64,000 nucleotides of DNA from Streptomyces sp. NRRL S-1022 (GTDB taxonomy: Bacteria; Actinomycetota; Actinomycetes; Streptomycetales; Streptomycetaceae), in assembly GCF_000720135.1 (NCBI RefSeq), contig NZ_JOIU01000041.1, positions 45,932-109,931 on the forward strand, given 5' to 3'. Below, one piece after another: positions 35,864-45,203 of the stretch. Both the position numbers and the translations under genes were made by a program. The notes under the pieces are model-generated. The model was given only the letters and a program-made list of their open reading frames with translations, was not told the DNA's origin and did not search any database. Position 1 is the first letter of the stretch, and each line of letters begins with the position of its first letter.

Positions 35864-36472
35864 ATGACGGACAACCAGGATCCGCAAGGGGAGGTCGCGG
35901 GGCTGCTGCTCGCCGCCGGCGGCGGCAGGCGGCTCGGCGGGCGCCCCAAGGCGCTGCTGACACACCGGGGGCGGCCCCTGGTCGAACACGCCGTCGGGGT
36001 GCTGCGCGCCGCCGGGTGCCGGCGGATCCACGTGGTGCTGGGCGCCGCGGCGGACGAGGTGCGCGACCGGGCGGAACTGGGCGGCTGCGTGCTGGTGGAC
36101 AACCCGGACTGGGCCGAGGGCATGGGCTCCTCGCTGCGCGCGGGGCTGGCCTCGCTCGCGGCGACGGGGGCGCGGGCGGCCCTGGTGAGCCTGGTCGACC
36201 AGCCCGGCATCGGACCGGCCGCGGCGGCCCGGGTGCTCGGCGCGTACACGGACGGGGCCTCGCTGGTCTCGGCCGCCTACGCCGGGGTGCGCGGCCATCC
36301 CGTGCTGTTCGGCGCCGCGCACTGGGCGGGCGTCGCCGGGACGGCCACCGGGGACCGGGGGGCGCGGGCCTACCTGAAGGCGCACGAGGCGGAGATCCGG
36401 CTCGTGGAGTGCGGGGACGTCGCCGAGCCGTACGACATCGACACCGAGGCCGACCTGAGCCACCTTGAGTGA
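35864..36472 (+). CDS. MobA-like nucleotidyltransferase
   Basis: A 202-aa GT-A fold nucleotidyltransferase: GLLLAAGGGRRLGGRPKALLTHRGRPLVEHAVGVL at the N-terminus (nucleotide-binding G-rich loop with R and K), VDNPDWAEGMGSSLRAGLASL, SLVDQPGI (metal-binding Asp) and GHPVLFGAAHW, ending DIDTEADL. This pattern fits the MocA/MobA-like family of molybdenum-cofactor cytidylyltransferases used by xanthine dehydrogenase-type enzymes, which would suit a purine-degradation neighbourhood. AGGA precedes ATG 35864. Exact nucleotide and acceptor are inferred only from family. Confidence 0.82.
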   Translation: MTDNQDPQGEVAGLLLAAGGGRRLGGRPKALLTHRGRPLVEHAVGVLRAAGCRRIHVVLGAAADEVRDRAELGGCVLVDNPDWAEGMGSSLRAGLASLAATGARAALVSLVDQPGIGPAAAARVLGAYTDGASLVSAAYAGVRGHPVLFGAAHWAGVAGTATGDRGARAYLKAHEAEIRLVECGDVAEPYDIDTEADLSHLE

Positions 36473-36520
36473 AGGGGGTGGCACGCCGCGCCACCTTGCC
36501 TCGACCCGGAGAATCTCGAC

Positions 36521-36553
36521 ATCAACAAACCATTGAAGTTCCACGATGAGGAA
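36521..36553. promoter_or_regulatory. Candidate tandem AllR boxes in the malate synthase promoter
   Basis: ATCAAC-AAACC-ATTGAA (36521-36537) followed one base later by TTCCAC-GATGA-GGAA (36539-36553). The same two box types occur between allR and allantoinase. They are about 105 bases before the aceB start. Confidence 0.65.
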
Positions 36554-36657
36554 ACTACTATCCACTGATCAGAAGCGCCTGCCCCGCACAGTCGGCGCTC
36601 TTCGCCCTATACGTGCCGCTAGGCACCCGGTGCCACCGCTGAAGGAAGTGACAGCTC

Positions 36658-38283
36658 ATGTCCGCACCAGCGCCGTCCCCGCTGGCCATCGTCGACGCCG
36701 AGCCCCTGCCCCGGCAGGAGGAGGTCCTCACGGACGCGGCGCTCGCCTTCGTGGCGGAGCTGCACCGGCGGTTCACCCCGCGCCGTGACGAACTCCTGGC
36801 CCGCCGGGCCGAGCGCCGCGCCGAGATCGCCCGCACCTCCACGCTCGACTTCCTGCCCGAGACGGCAGCGATCCGCGCGGACGACTCCTGGAAGGTCGCC
36901 CCGGCCCCAGCCGCGCTGAACGACCGGCGCGTCGAGATCACCGGCCCCACGGACCGCAAGATGACCATCAACGCGCTGAACTCGGGCGCGCGGGTCTGGC
37001 TCGCCGACTTCGAGGACGCCTCCGCCCCCACCTGGGAGAACGTGGTCCTCGGCCAGCTGAACCTGATCGACGCCTACAGCCGCCGCATCGACTTCACCGA
37101 CGAGCGCACCGGCAAGTCGTACGCCCTGCGCCCGGACGAGGAGCTGGCGACCGTCGTCATGCGCCCGCGCGGCTGGCACCTGGACGAGCGGCACCTGGCC
37201 GACGCCGACGGCCGCGCCGTCCCGGGCGCCCTCGTCGACTTCGGCCTGTACTTCTTCCACAACGCCCGGCGGCTGCTCGACCTGGGCAAGGGCCCCTACT
37301 TCTACCTGCCGAAGACCGAGTCGCACCTGGAAGCCCGCCTGTGGAACGAGGTGTTCGTCTTCGCCCAGGACCACCTCGGCATCCCGCAGGGCACCGTCCG
37401 CGCCACCGTGCTCATCGAGACCATCACGGCCGCGTACGAGATGGAGGAGATCCTCTACGAGCTGCGCGACCACGCCTCCGGGCTGAACGCCGGCCGCTGG
37501 GACTACCTGTTCTCCATCGTGAAGAACTTCCGTGACGGCGGACCGAGGTTCGTCCTCCCGGACCGCAACGCGGTGACGATGACCGCCCCGTTCATGCGGG
37601 CCTACACCGAACTCCTCGTCCGCACCTGCCACAAGCGCGGCGCGCACGCCATCGGCGGTATGGCGGCCTTCATCCCCTCCCGCCGGGACGCCGAGGTCAA
37701 CAAGGTCGCCTTCGAGAAGGTCCGCGCCGACAAGGACCGGGAGGCGAACGACGGTTTCGACGGCTCCTGGGTCGCCCACCCCGACCTGGTGCCGATCGCC
37801 ATGGAGTCCTTCGACAAGGTGCTGGGCGACAAGCCCCACCAGAAGGACCGGCTGCGCGAGGACGTCCGGGTCGAGGCCGCCGACCTGATCGCGATCGACT
37901 CGCTGGAGGCGAAGCCGACGTACGCCGGTCTCGTCAACGCCGTCCAGGTCGGCATCCGTTACATCGAGGCCTGGCTGCGCGGGCTGGGCGCGGTCGCCAT
38001 CTTCAACCTGATGGAGGACGCGGCCACCGCCGAGATCTCCCGCTCGCAGATCTGGCAGTGGATCAACGCCGGCGTCAGGTTCGAGAACGGCGACCGGGCC
38101 ACGCCGGAGCTGGCCCGCAAGGTCGCCGCCGGGGAACTCGACGCCATCCGCAAGGAGATCGGCGAGGAGGCCTTCGCGGCCGGGCACTGGCAGGAGGCGC
38201 ACGACCTGCTGCTGACGGTGTCCCTGGACGAGGACTACGCCGACTTCCTCACCCTGCCGGCGTACCGGCAGCTGCGCGGCTGA
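36658..38283 (+). CDS. aceB: Malate synthase A
   Basis: A 541-aa enzyme condensing glyoxylate and acetyl-CoA to malate, linking allantoin-derived glyoxylate to central metabolism. The family signature [20 protein letters not shown] (near residue 270), the N-terminal [34 protein letters not shown] (catalytic/metal Asp-Glu) and [12 protein letters not shown] are all present. Length matches the A-type isozyme. ATG 36658 follows GGAAG. Promoter boxes shared with the allR-allantoinase region suggest induction during purine/allantoin use. A strong inverted repeat follows the stop. Confidence 0.95.
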   Translation: MSAPAPSPLAIVDAEPLPRQEEVLTDAALAFVAELHRRFTPRRDELLARRAERRAEIARTSTLDFLPETAAIRADDSWKVAPAPAALNDRRVEITGPTDRKMTINALNSGARVWLADFEDASAPTWENVVLGQLNLIDAYSRRIDFTDERTGKSYALRPDEELATVVMRPRGWHLDERHLADADGRAVPGALVDFGLYFFHNARRLLDLGKGPYFYLPKTESHLEARLWNEVFVFAQDHLGIPQGTVRATVLIETITAAYEMEEILYELRDHASGLNAGRWDYLFSIVKNFRDGGPRFVLPDRNAVTMTAPFMRAYTELLVRTCHKRGAHAIGGMAAFIPSRRDAEVNKVAFEKVRADKDREANDGFDGSWVAHPDLVPIAMESFDKVLGDKPHQKDRLREDVRVEAADLIAIDSLEAKPTYAGLVNAVQVGIRYIEAWLRGLGAVAIFNLMEDAATAEISRSQIWQWINAGVRFENGDRATPELARKVAAGELDAIRKEIGEEAFAAGHWQEAHDLLLTVSLDEDYADFLTLPAYRQLRG

Positions 38284-38297
38284 TCCCTCCCGCGACG

Positions 38298-38325
38298 AGT
38301 GGCCCGGGGACGTCCCCGGGCCACT
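38298..38325. terminator. Bidirectional terminator between aceB and the HipA-like gene
   Basis: A perfect 28-bp palindrome with 13-bp arms AGTGGCCCGGGGA and TCCCCGGGCCACT separated by CG, centred in the 52-bp gap between two convergent genes. Confidence 0.8.
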
Positions 38326-38335
38326 GTGCGCCGGG

Positions 38336-39250
38336 TCATCCCAGGTGCGCCGACCAGTCCTGTTCCGCCGCCGGCTTGCCGTGCAGGTCCGGGACCCGCT
38401 TCAGCCAGGCCGGGCGGCCCGCCTGGCTCCGTGCCGCGCGGTCGGCCTCCTCGGCCGCCAGCTGCTCGCGGCTCGGGAAGTCGGTGGGCAGCCACTCGGC
38501 CGAGAGCCGGACCCGGTCCAGGAGGTAACCGACGTAGGCGTCCCGGACGTCGTCGGGCGTGGCGAACCCGGCGTCCTCGGCCAGCCAGGCGTCCGGCACC
38601 TCGGCGAGGATCCCGCGCAGCAGCTCCCGGGTCACGCGGGGCGCCAGTTCGGCGTCGGCGGCGCGCACGTCGGGCCCGTACAGGCCGAGGGCGTGGTGCC
38701 GGAAGTCGTACCTGCGGCCCGGGGCCGTGGTGTCCCAGCGGTGGTGGAAGACGAGGGCGGCGCCGTGGTCGATGAGCCACAGGCGCGGCGGCGCGGTGCC
38801 GAGCGTGGGCCAGACCATCAGGTTGGAACTGTGCACCGTGCGGTCGACGTTCACGGTCAGCGCGTCCAGCCAGACGATCCGGCCGGCCTCCACCGGGTCC
38901 ACCGGGAAGGCCCGGGCGATCTCCGGGGTCAGGTCCACGGCGCCCGGCAGGAAGTCCATGCCGAGGTTGACGCCCGCGCTGGCGCTGTGCAGGTCGCGCA
39001 CCTCCTGGTGCGGTTCCCCGGCGGCGACGGCCGGGTCGAAGTGCACCAGCACCAGCTCCGGGAAGCGCAGCCCGAGCGCGCGGGCGAGTTCACCGACGAC
39101 GACCTCCGCGACCAGCGCCTTGTGGCCCTGCGCCGAGCCGGTGAACTTCACGACGTAGGTGCCCAGGTCGTCGGCCTCCACGATGCCGGGGACGGAGCCG
39201 CCGGAGTGCAGCGGGGCGACGTAGCGGGTGGCCGTGACCTCTCTCAGCAT
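38336..39250 (-). CDS. HipA-family kinase-like protein (standalone)
   Basis: A 304-aa protein. LGTYVVKFTGSAQGHKALVAEVVVGELARALGL holds the Lys/Glu of a kinase-like N-lobe, FPELVLVHFD follows, LDALTVNVDRTVHSSNLMVW matches the HipA catalytic loop (usually NxDxH...N), and LWLIDHGAALVFHH the metal-binding DxG-like segment. There is no adjacent HipB-type DNA-binding antitoxin, and streptomycete members of this group are single genes, so it should not be taken as a toxin. The phosphorylated substrate is unknown. Convergent with malate synthase. Confidence 0.8.
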   Translation of the reverse strand: MLREVTATRYVAPLHSGGSVPGIVEADDLGTYVVKFTGSAQGHKALVAEVVVGELARALGLRFPELVLVHFDPAVAAGEPHQEVRDLHSASAGVNLGMDFLPGAVDLTPEIARAFPVDPVEAGRIVWLDALTVNVDRTVHSSNLMVWPTLGTAPPRLWLIDHGAALVFHHRWDTTAPGRRYDFRHHALGLYGPDVRAADAELAPRVTRELLRGILAEVPDAWLAEDAGFATPDDVRDAYVGYLLDRVRLSAEWLPTDFPSREQLAAEEADRAARSQAGRPAWLKRVPDLHGKPAAEQDWSAHLG

Positions 39251-39934
39251 CCTCCAGCGCCCCCTCGCTCGGTCGGGCAGCGAGCCCTCGCTGCGGCCCT
39301 CTGCTCCGAGGTGAGCATAGTAACCGAGCGTGACAGCCGGAGGAGCTCCTCCGCTGTCCGGCGTCCCCGTCGCGGCGGGTGGTCCGGGTGCCGTCCGCGC
39401 CCGGTCGCCCGGTCACCGGCATTCCGTATACGCCGAGAATTCCCGGCGTACGGAAACACCAGGTGAGCCGGGCCATACGGGTCACGCGTTATTCAAATCG
39501 ATGTAACCGCCATCGAAAAAGCGCCGTCAAAGGTTACCTACAGGAAACACGACAGGCGCCGACAATTCAGCGGGAAGGGTTCCCCGGCAGTGCCGTCACG
39601 GACTCCCGGATCGATTCCCCCCAGCGATCGACACGCGGTCGGCCATGACGGCTGCACACCCCCGAGCACAGGTCACCGGCCGAAAACATACCTTTGAACA
39701 ACCCCAGGACGATATGACTTAGATCACGTTTAGCGGTCCGCCGGACCTAGAACCGGCCACAAAATCCGACGAAGGGCACCGCCTAAAAAGGGAGTCAATC
39801 GCTCCGCTCATTACTCCCGTTGCCCGAAGACGAGTGGTCGGTATTTACTGGCCCCACCCCAGAGAACGCGGCCACCACTCGGCACCCCCCGCCTCAACCA
39901 CGTGATCAAGCTAATACGAAGCGGAGTCGAAGGA
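39251..39934. other. 684-bp intergenic region, no gene; leader of the LAL regulator
   Basis: I see no coding sequence. The stretch 39470-39560 and 39690-39790 is AT-richer than the surroundings. An inverted repeat TTCCGTATACGCCG / CGGCGTACGGAA lies at 39422-39455 (left arm with two extra bases). The long, AT-rich leader before the LAL gene is the likely site of its regulation. A GGAG eight bases before ATG 39935 supports that start. Confidence 0.6.
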
Positions 39935-42775
39935 ATGCCTGCTACCGCAGCTCTGGCCGTCCTGGAGGGTTTTGACGGCCTGCCCCCGAGGGACACGGCA
40001 CTGCACGAGCGCGAGGGGCAGTTGTCTCTTCTCCACAGCCTCCTGCAGGACTCCCTGCGGGGGAACACCCGTCTGGCCGTCGTGAGCGGGGCCGCCGGCC
40101 ACGGGAAGACCGAACTCCTCGACGCGTTCGCCGCGCAGGCCCAGGGCCTGGGGGTGGCCCATGTCGCCGCGGCGGCCTGCCGTGCCGAGCAGCCCGTCCC
40201 GTTCGGCGTACTCGCCCAGCTGTTCCAGTCGGCGGACCTGCCCCCGCACATCAGCACCCGGGTGTCCCGGCTGCTGGGCCAGGCCATAAGCTCGGGCGGC
40301 TCGGCGATGCCCCACGAGCCGGGGGTCATCCCCCCGCGCCTGTTCCACCAGATGGGCACAGCCCTCCACGATCTCGTGGAACTCTCGCAGCCCCTGCTGA
40401 TCAGCGTCGACGACGTCCAGTATGCGGACGCCCCGTCCCTGCTGTGCCTGTCCACCCTGGCGCGCCGGCGGCGTACGGCCCCCCTGCTGCTCCTCCTGAG
40501 CGAACACCCCTCCCCGCAGTCCGCCAGTGTCCTGCTGAACGCGGAGCTGCCGCCGGAGCCGCTGTCCCACCGGGTGCTGCTGCCCCCGCTGTCCCGCGGC
40601 GGGGTGCGCGCCCTGCTCGCCGCGCGGCTCGGCGACGGCGCGGCCGCGCGCCTCGCCGACGACTGTCTCGCCGTCACGGGAGGCAACCCGCTGCTGGTGC
40701 GCAGGCTGGTCGAGGACACCGCCGCGCAGGGAGAACCGTTCGCCCTGCACGCCGGTCCCCGCTTCGAGCGGGCCATCCTTCACTGTCTCTACCGCTGCGA
40801 TCCGTACGCGCGCACCGTGGCGCGGCAGATGGCCGTGCTCGACGACCCGGAGTACACCCCGCTGCTGTCCCGGCTGTCGGACGTGGACCCGCGGTGCCTG
40901 TCCCTGACCCTCGGCGTCCTGGAGGAGACCGGCTTCCTCAGGGAGGGCGCCTGGCGCCACCCGAAGGCACGCGCGGCCGTCCTGCACGAGATGACCCCCG
41001 AGGAGCGCGCCACTCTGCACACGAGGACCGGAACGCTGCTCTTCAAGAACGGCGCACCGGTGACCGCGGTGGCCCGCCACCTGATCGCCGCCAGCCGCAT
41101 CGACAACGACTGCGCGGCGAGCGTGCTGCTGGAGGCGGCCGAGGAGGGCCTCGCCACCGGTGACACGGCCCTGTCGTCGAACTGTCTGTCGGTCGCCTAC
41201 CAGTACGGCCGCAGCGAGCAGCACCGCGCCACCACCACGGCGATGCTCTTCCGCACCGAGTGGCGAGCCGATCCGCGCACCGCGGCGCGCCGCATCCCGA
41301 CGCTCCTGGACGCGGCGCGGGAGGGGCACCTGACGGGACGGCACGTCTCGGCCCTGGTCGACGCCCTGCTCTGGTTCGGCCGTCCCGAGGCGGCGCTCGA
41401 CGCGCTGGAGCGGATGGAGCGGGACGCCTGGCAGAGGCAGGACGTGGAGGCTTCCGCGCACCTGCAGGCCCGCCGCGCCACGCTCGGCCTGCTGTACCCG
41501 GCGACGGTGTACGGTGACGGCACCTCCGCCGCGGTCCTCGGGGAGGAGCGTCCGCGGTGGACGTCCTCCCGGAGCCAGGTCCTGAGCGAGCTGCTCCGGG
41601 TGCTGCAGACGGGCCCCAACGCGGCGTCGGCCCTGACCGCGGAACAGACGCTGGTCACCCACCAGTTGACCGACGAGACCGTGCCGAGCCTCGCCGCCGC
41701 GATCGACGTCCTGCTCCTCGACGGCCGCCACGCGTCGGCGGAGCGGTGGATCGACACGCTCGCCTCGGTCACCCGGAAACAGTCGGCAAAAGCTTGGCAT
41801 GCCCTCTTCAAGAGTTTGGGTGCCAGGCTCGCTCTCCAGCGCGGCAACCCGGCCGAGGCCGCGCGCCTGGCCGAAGCGGCCCTGGCCGAGATACCCACCG
41901 GCAGCTGGGGCGTCATGATCGGCCTGCCGCTGAGTGTGGCGATCGAGGCGCACACCCTCCAGGGTGCGCACCACGCCGCCCTCGCCCAGCTCCAGACACC
42001 GACCCCGGACGCGATGTTCCAGACCCCGCTGGGCCTGCGCTACCTGACCGCCCGCGGCCGTGCCCTCCTCGGCAACGGGCAGGCGCAGCCGGCCCTGGAC
42101 GACTTCCTCGCGGTCGGCGAGCTGGCCGCACGCTGGCGGATGGACGTACCGGCGGTGCTGCCCTGGAGAACCGACGCCGCCCTGGTGCACCTGCTGCGCG
42201 GCGACACCGCTCGGGCGCGGGAACTGGCGACGGAACAGCTGGCGTCGGTGCGCCAGGGCCAGCACCAGGTGCGCGCGGTGACCCTGCGGGTCCTCGCCGC
42301 CACCTCCCCGGCGGAGGAGCGCGGCAAACTGCTCGCCCACGCCCTGGAGGCGGCGCAGCAGTGCGGCAACCCCGTGGTCCTGGCCCAGACCCTGCACGAG
42401 ACGGGCCGTTGTCACCAGGAGGCGAGCCAGTACAGCAAGGGCCGGATGGCGCTGCTGCGGGCACGCCAGCTCGCCGAGGAATGCGGTGTCCAGTTGCCGG
42501 CCCGCACGCTCCCGGAGGCGCCGCGCGGCCGGCAGCCGGCCGCCGTGGTGGGCGGGAGCGACGAGCTGGTCGGCATCCTGAGCGACGCGGAGATGCGGGT
42601 GGCGGCGCTGGCGGTGCGCGGGCACAGCAACCGGCAGATAGCGGCCAAGCTCTTCGTCACGGTGAGCACCGTCGAGCAGCACCTCACGCGGGTGTACCGG
42701 AAGCTGGGCATCAAACGGCGGAGCGATCTCACGCTCGCCCTGCACGGGGGCGACACCGCCCGCACCGCTTCCTGA
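39935..42775 (+). CDS. LAL-type LuxR-family transcriptional regulator
   Basis: A 946-aa large ATP-binding LuxR regulator. N-terminal AAA-like ATPase with Walker A AAGHGKTELLDAF (near residue 65) and Walker B LLISVDDVQYADAPSLL, a long helical/TPR-like centre, and a C-terminal GerE helix-turn-helix (LSDAEMRVAALAVRGHSNRQIAAKLFVTVSTVEQHLTRVYRKLGIKRRSDL). LAL proteins are pathway-specific activators of polyketide and other clusters. No PKS is in this window, but a type II thioesterase gene is convergent with it. Start ATG 39935 is preferred for its GGAG over an in-frame ATG 11 codons upstream. Confidence 0.9.
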   Translation: MPATAALAVLEGFDGLPPRDTALHEREGQLSLLHSLLQDSLRGNTRLAVVSGAAGHGKTELLDAFAAQAQGLGVAHVAAAACRAEQPVPFGVLAQLFQSADLPPHISTRVSRLLGQAISSGGSAMPHEPGVIPPRLFHQMGTALHDLVELSQPLLISVDDVQYADAPSLLCLSTLARRRRTAPLLLLLSEHPSPQSASVLLNAELPPEPLSHRVLLPPLSRGGVRALLAARLGDGAAARLADDCLAVTGGNPLLVRRLVEDTAAQGEPFALHAGPRFERAILHCLYRCDPYARTVARQMAVLDDPEYTPLLSRLSDVDPRCLSLTLGVLEETGFLREGAWRHPKARAAVLHEMTPEERATLHTRTGTLLFKNGAPVTAVARHLIAASRIDNDCAASVLLEAAEEGLATGDTALSSNCLSVAYQYGRSEQHRATTTAMLFRTEWRADPRTAARRIPTLLDAAREGHLTGRHVSALVDALLWFGRPEAALDALERMERDAWQRQDVEASAHLQARRATLGLLYPATVYGDGTSAAVLGEERPRWTSSRSQVLSELLRVLQTGPNAASALTAEQTLVTHQLTDETVPSLAAAIDVLLLDGRHASAERWIDTLASVTRKQSAKAWHALFKSLGARLALQRGNPAEAARLAEAALAEIPTGSWGVMIGLPLSVAIEAHTLQGAHHAALAQLQTPTPDAMFQTPLGLRYLTARGRALLGNGQAQPALDDFLAVGELAARWRMDVPAVLPWRTDAALVHLLRGDTARARELATEQLASVRQGQHQVRAVTLRVLAATSPAEERGKLLAHALEAAQQCGNPVVLAQTLHETGRCHQEASQYSKGRMALLRARQLAEECGVQLPARTLPEAPRGRQPAAVVGGSDELVGILSDAEMRVAALAVRGHSNRQIAAKLFVTVSTVEQHLTRVYRKLGIKRRSDLTLALHGGDTARTAS

Positions 42776-42810
42776 CGCGGATCCGGACGGGCGCGCCGGC
42801 CACGCCTGGA

Positions 42811-42848
42811 CCGGGCCGTCACCGCCCGCCGGTGGCGGTGCGGCCCGG
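42811..42848. terminator. Terminator-like hairpin between LAL and thioesterase genes
   Basis: CCGGGCCG-T-CACCGCC, loop CGCCGGT, GGCGGTG-CGGCCCGG. The two convergent genes end 36 bases on either side. Confidence 0.65.
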
Positions 42849-42883
42849 GAGCCCGCCGCTCCGGGCCGGCACCGGCGCGTGGT

Positions 42884-43660
42884 TCAGGCGCGGCCGGGGC
42901 CGGCGGGGAAGGGCGTGAGCGCCGCGCGGATCTCGCGGGCCACCGCCTCGGACTGTCCGTCGAGGTAGAAGTGGCCGCCCGGCAGGACCCGCACGTCGAC
43001 GTCGCCCGTGGAATGAGCCCGCCACGCCGTCGCGTCCTCGATCGTGGTGACCGGGTCGGCGTCGCCGACCAGCACGGTGATCGGGCAGCCGATCCGGGCG
43101 TCCCGCGGCGCAGGTCGGTACGTCTCGATCGCCCGGTAGTCGGCCCGCAGCGCGGGCAGGAGCATGGCCATCAGCTCCTCGTCCGCGAGCAGGGCCCGGT
43201 CGGTGCCGCTCAGGCGCCGCAGCTCCGCGATGATCCCGGCGTCACCGCCCAGATGGACCCGGTCGTCCCGGTGCACGGAGGGGGCCCGGCGGCCCGACGC
43301 GAAGAGCCGTACCGGACCGGCCGTACCGGGCCGCCGTGCGTAGCGGAGGGCCACCTCGAAGGCGACGACCGCGCCCATGCTGTGCCCGAAGAAGGCGCAG
43401 TCGCGCGGCAGTTCGGGGCCGAGGGCGCCGAACACCGCGTCCGCCAGCTCCCCGATGCTGCCGGCCGGGGGCTCCTGGCGCCTCTCCTGGCGTCCCGGGT
43501 ACTGGACCGCGACCACTTCCACCTCGGGAGCGAGCGCCCGGGAGAGCGGGACGAAGGAGCTCGCCGCACCTCCCGCGTGCGGAAAGCAGACGAGTGTCGC
43601 CGAGCTGCCGGAAAGCGGGGTGAAGAGGCGGAGCCAGTCGCTCGTGTATGGGTTCGGCAT
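42884..43660 (-). CDS. Type II thioesterase (alpha/beta-hydrolase)
   Basis: A 258-aa editing thioesterase: LVCFPHAGGAASSFVPLSRAL, YPGRQERRQEPP, nucleophile elbow CAFFGHSMGAVVAFEVA (Ser near residue 95), Asp in VLVGDADPVTTIEDA and catalytic His in VLPGGHFYLDGQ. These enzymes clear misprimed acyl groups from PKS or NRPS carrier domains. Its presence here without any PKS/NRPS gene is notable; it may serve a cluster outside the window. ATG 43660 is used; a GTG two codons earlier is possible. Two direct GGTCCGGAA repeats lie 22-42 bases upstream. Confidence 0.9.
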   Translation of the reverse strand: MPNPYTSDWLRLFTPLSGSSATLVCFPHAGGAASSFVPLSRALAPEVEVVAVQYPGRQERRQEPPAGSIGELADAVFGALGPELPRDCAFFGHSMGAVVAFEVALRYARRPGTAGPVRLFASGRRAPSVHRDDRVHLGGDAGIIAELRRLSGTDRALLADEELMAMLLPALRADYRAIETYRPAPRDARIGCPITVLVGDADPVTTIEDATAWRAHSTGDVDVRVLPGGHFYLDGQSEAVAREIRAALTPFPAGPGRA

Positions 43661-43682
43661 GTTCACGGACGCAGCGTAGGAC

Positions 43683-43790
43683 GGTCCGGAAGCGGTCCGG
43701 AACCCCTACCCGCGGGCGGCGGCCGGCATGCCGGCGCAACCCGTCAGCCGGCCGCGCAACCCCTTTTCCGACCCCGGAAAACAACCCCTA
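43683..43790. promoter_or_regulatory. Repeats in the thioesterase/egtA divergent promoter region
   Basis: GGTCCGGAA occurs twice with an 11-bp period (43683-43691, 43694-43702). AACCCCTA occurs at 43701-43708 and 43783-43790. Similar ACCCCTA/TAGGGGT elements occur in the P450 promoter at 58154-58233. Function unproven. Confidence 0.4.
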
Positions 43791-43931
43791 CTCCGGTGTC
43801 CGGCACCCCCAGAAAGGTCCGTGAACGCTTGTCCCCGTGGCGTCGGCCGGGTGAGGCTGGACGGCGTATCTGCCATCGTGACGGCCGGCTTCCGGATGGC
43901 CGGGGACCGGCAGAAGGGAAACCGCGTACCC

Positions 43932-45203
43932 GTGAGTTACGAGCGAGAACGTGCGCGCCCGATAAAGGAGCTGGAGGCCGAGGAGCTGATCCAGGGGATC
44001 TGTTTCAAGAACGGTCCCCCGCGACGCACCGGCGTGGAACTCGAATGGTTACTGCACGACTCCGACGACCCGCACTGTCCCGTCGGCCCCGACCGGCTCG
44101 CCCCGGCCGTCGCCGGGCTGCGTGCCCTTCCCCTGCGGTCCGCGGTGACGACGGAACCCGGCGGCCAGCTCGAACTCAGTTCTCCGCCCTCGTCCTCGCC
44201 GGACGACTGCGTCACGGTCGTCAACAGTGATCTCGCCCTGGTGCGGGGCGCGCTGAAGGACCACGGACTCGTGCTCACGGGGCACGGGCACGACCTGTGG
44301 CGAGCACCGCGCCGTGTACTGGCCGAACCCCGCTACGCGGCGATGGAAGCCTATTTCGACAGGTCCGGTCCCGCCGGACGCTCCATGATGTGCAGCACCG
44401 CCTCCGTGCAGGTGTGCGTGGACAGCGGGGACGACACGGACGGACCGCACGGCTACCGGTTCCGCTGGCGGCTGGCGCACCTGCTGGGCCCCGTGCTGGT
44501 GGCGGCCTTCGCCAACTCCCCGCTCGCCGAGGGCAGGCCCACCGGGTGGAAGTCCACCCGGCAGCGCGTCTGGGCCTCGCTCGACCCCGCGCGCACCGTG
44601 GCCCCCGCGCCGGCCGACGGCCCCCGTACCGCCTGGGCCTCCTACGCCCTGGACGCGCCGGTGCTGTGCGTCAGGGGCGACGGCGCGGACTGGACCGCCC
44701 CCGCCGGACTGACGTTCCGGGACTGGGTCCGCGGCCGGGGCCCGCGGCCGGCGACGGAGGACGACCTGCGGTACCACCTCACCACGCTGTTCCCGCCGGT
44801 CCGCCCGCGTGGCCACCTCGAACTGCGCATGATCGACGCGCAGCCGGGCGAGGACGGCTGGATCGTGCCCCTCGCCGTGACCTCCGCGCTGCTGGACGAT
44901 CCGACGGCCGCCGGCCTCGCCCTGCGCGCCCTCCAGCCGCTCGCCGGCGAGGCGGACGGCCCGGAACGCGCCCCGCGCCATCCGCTCTGGCGGGCCGCCG
45001 CCCGCCACGGCCTGGCCCACCCACCGCTGCACGAGGCCGCCGTCGCCTGTTTCGCCGCGGCCGGTGAGGCCCTGGCCCGCGGGGGTGCGTCCGCGGCGGT
45101 GCGCTCGGCCGTCGCCTCCTTCGCCGACCGCTATGTGTCCCAGGGCCGCTGCCCCGCCGACGACCTGCTCGACACCGTCCCGAGGAAGGACACCGGCTCA
45201 TGA
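43932..45203 (+). CDS. egtA: Glutamate-cysteine ligase EgtA (ergothioneine pathway)
   Basis: A 423-aa GCS2-type ligase making gamma-glutamylcysteine from Glu and Cys with ATP. RRTGVELEWLLHDSDD near the N-terminus and TTEPGGQLELSSPP are the Glu/ATP-binding strands of the family; the C-terminal half has TLFPPVRPRGHLELRMIDAQPGEDGW. GTG 43932 is used because VSYERERARPIKELEAEELI starts the conserved part; an in-frame ATG 12 codons upstream (43896) is an alternative. First gene of egtABCD; stop overlaps egtB by ATGA. Confidence 0.9.
   Translation: MSYERERARPIKELEAEELIQGICFKNGPPRRTGVELEWLLHDSDDPHCPVGPDRLAPAVAGLRALPLRSAVTTEPGGQLELSSPPSSSPDDCVTVVNSDLALVRGALKDHGLVLTGHGHDLWRAPRRVLAEPRYAAMEAYFDRSGPAGRSMMCSTASVQVCVDSGDDTDGPHGYRFRWRLAHLLGPVLVAAFANSPLAEGRPTGWKSTRQRVWASLDPARTVAPAPADGPRTAWASYALDAPVLCVRGDGADWTAPAGLTFRDWVRGRGPRPATEDDLRYHLTTLFPPVRPRGHLELRMIDAQPGEDGWIVPLAVTSALLDDPTAAGLALRALQPLAGEADGPERAPRHPLWRAAARHGLAHPPLHEAAVACFAAAGEALARGGASAAVRSAVASFADRYVSQGRCPADDLLDTVPRKDTGS

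Noticed and set aside
38336..39250. HipBA toxin-antitoxin system
   Set aside because: No HipB-type antitoxin gene on either side; this HipA-like group is standalone in actinomycetes.
39251..39934. tRNA or small RNA gene in the AT-richer gap
   Set aside because: No cloverleaf-forming sequence or conserved T-loop was found; only a single inverted repeat.
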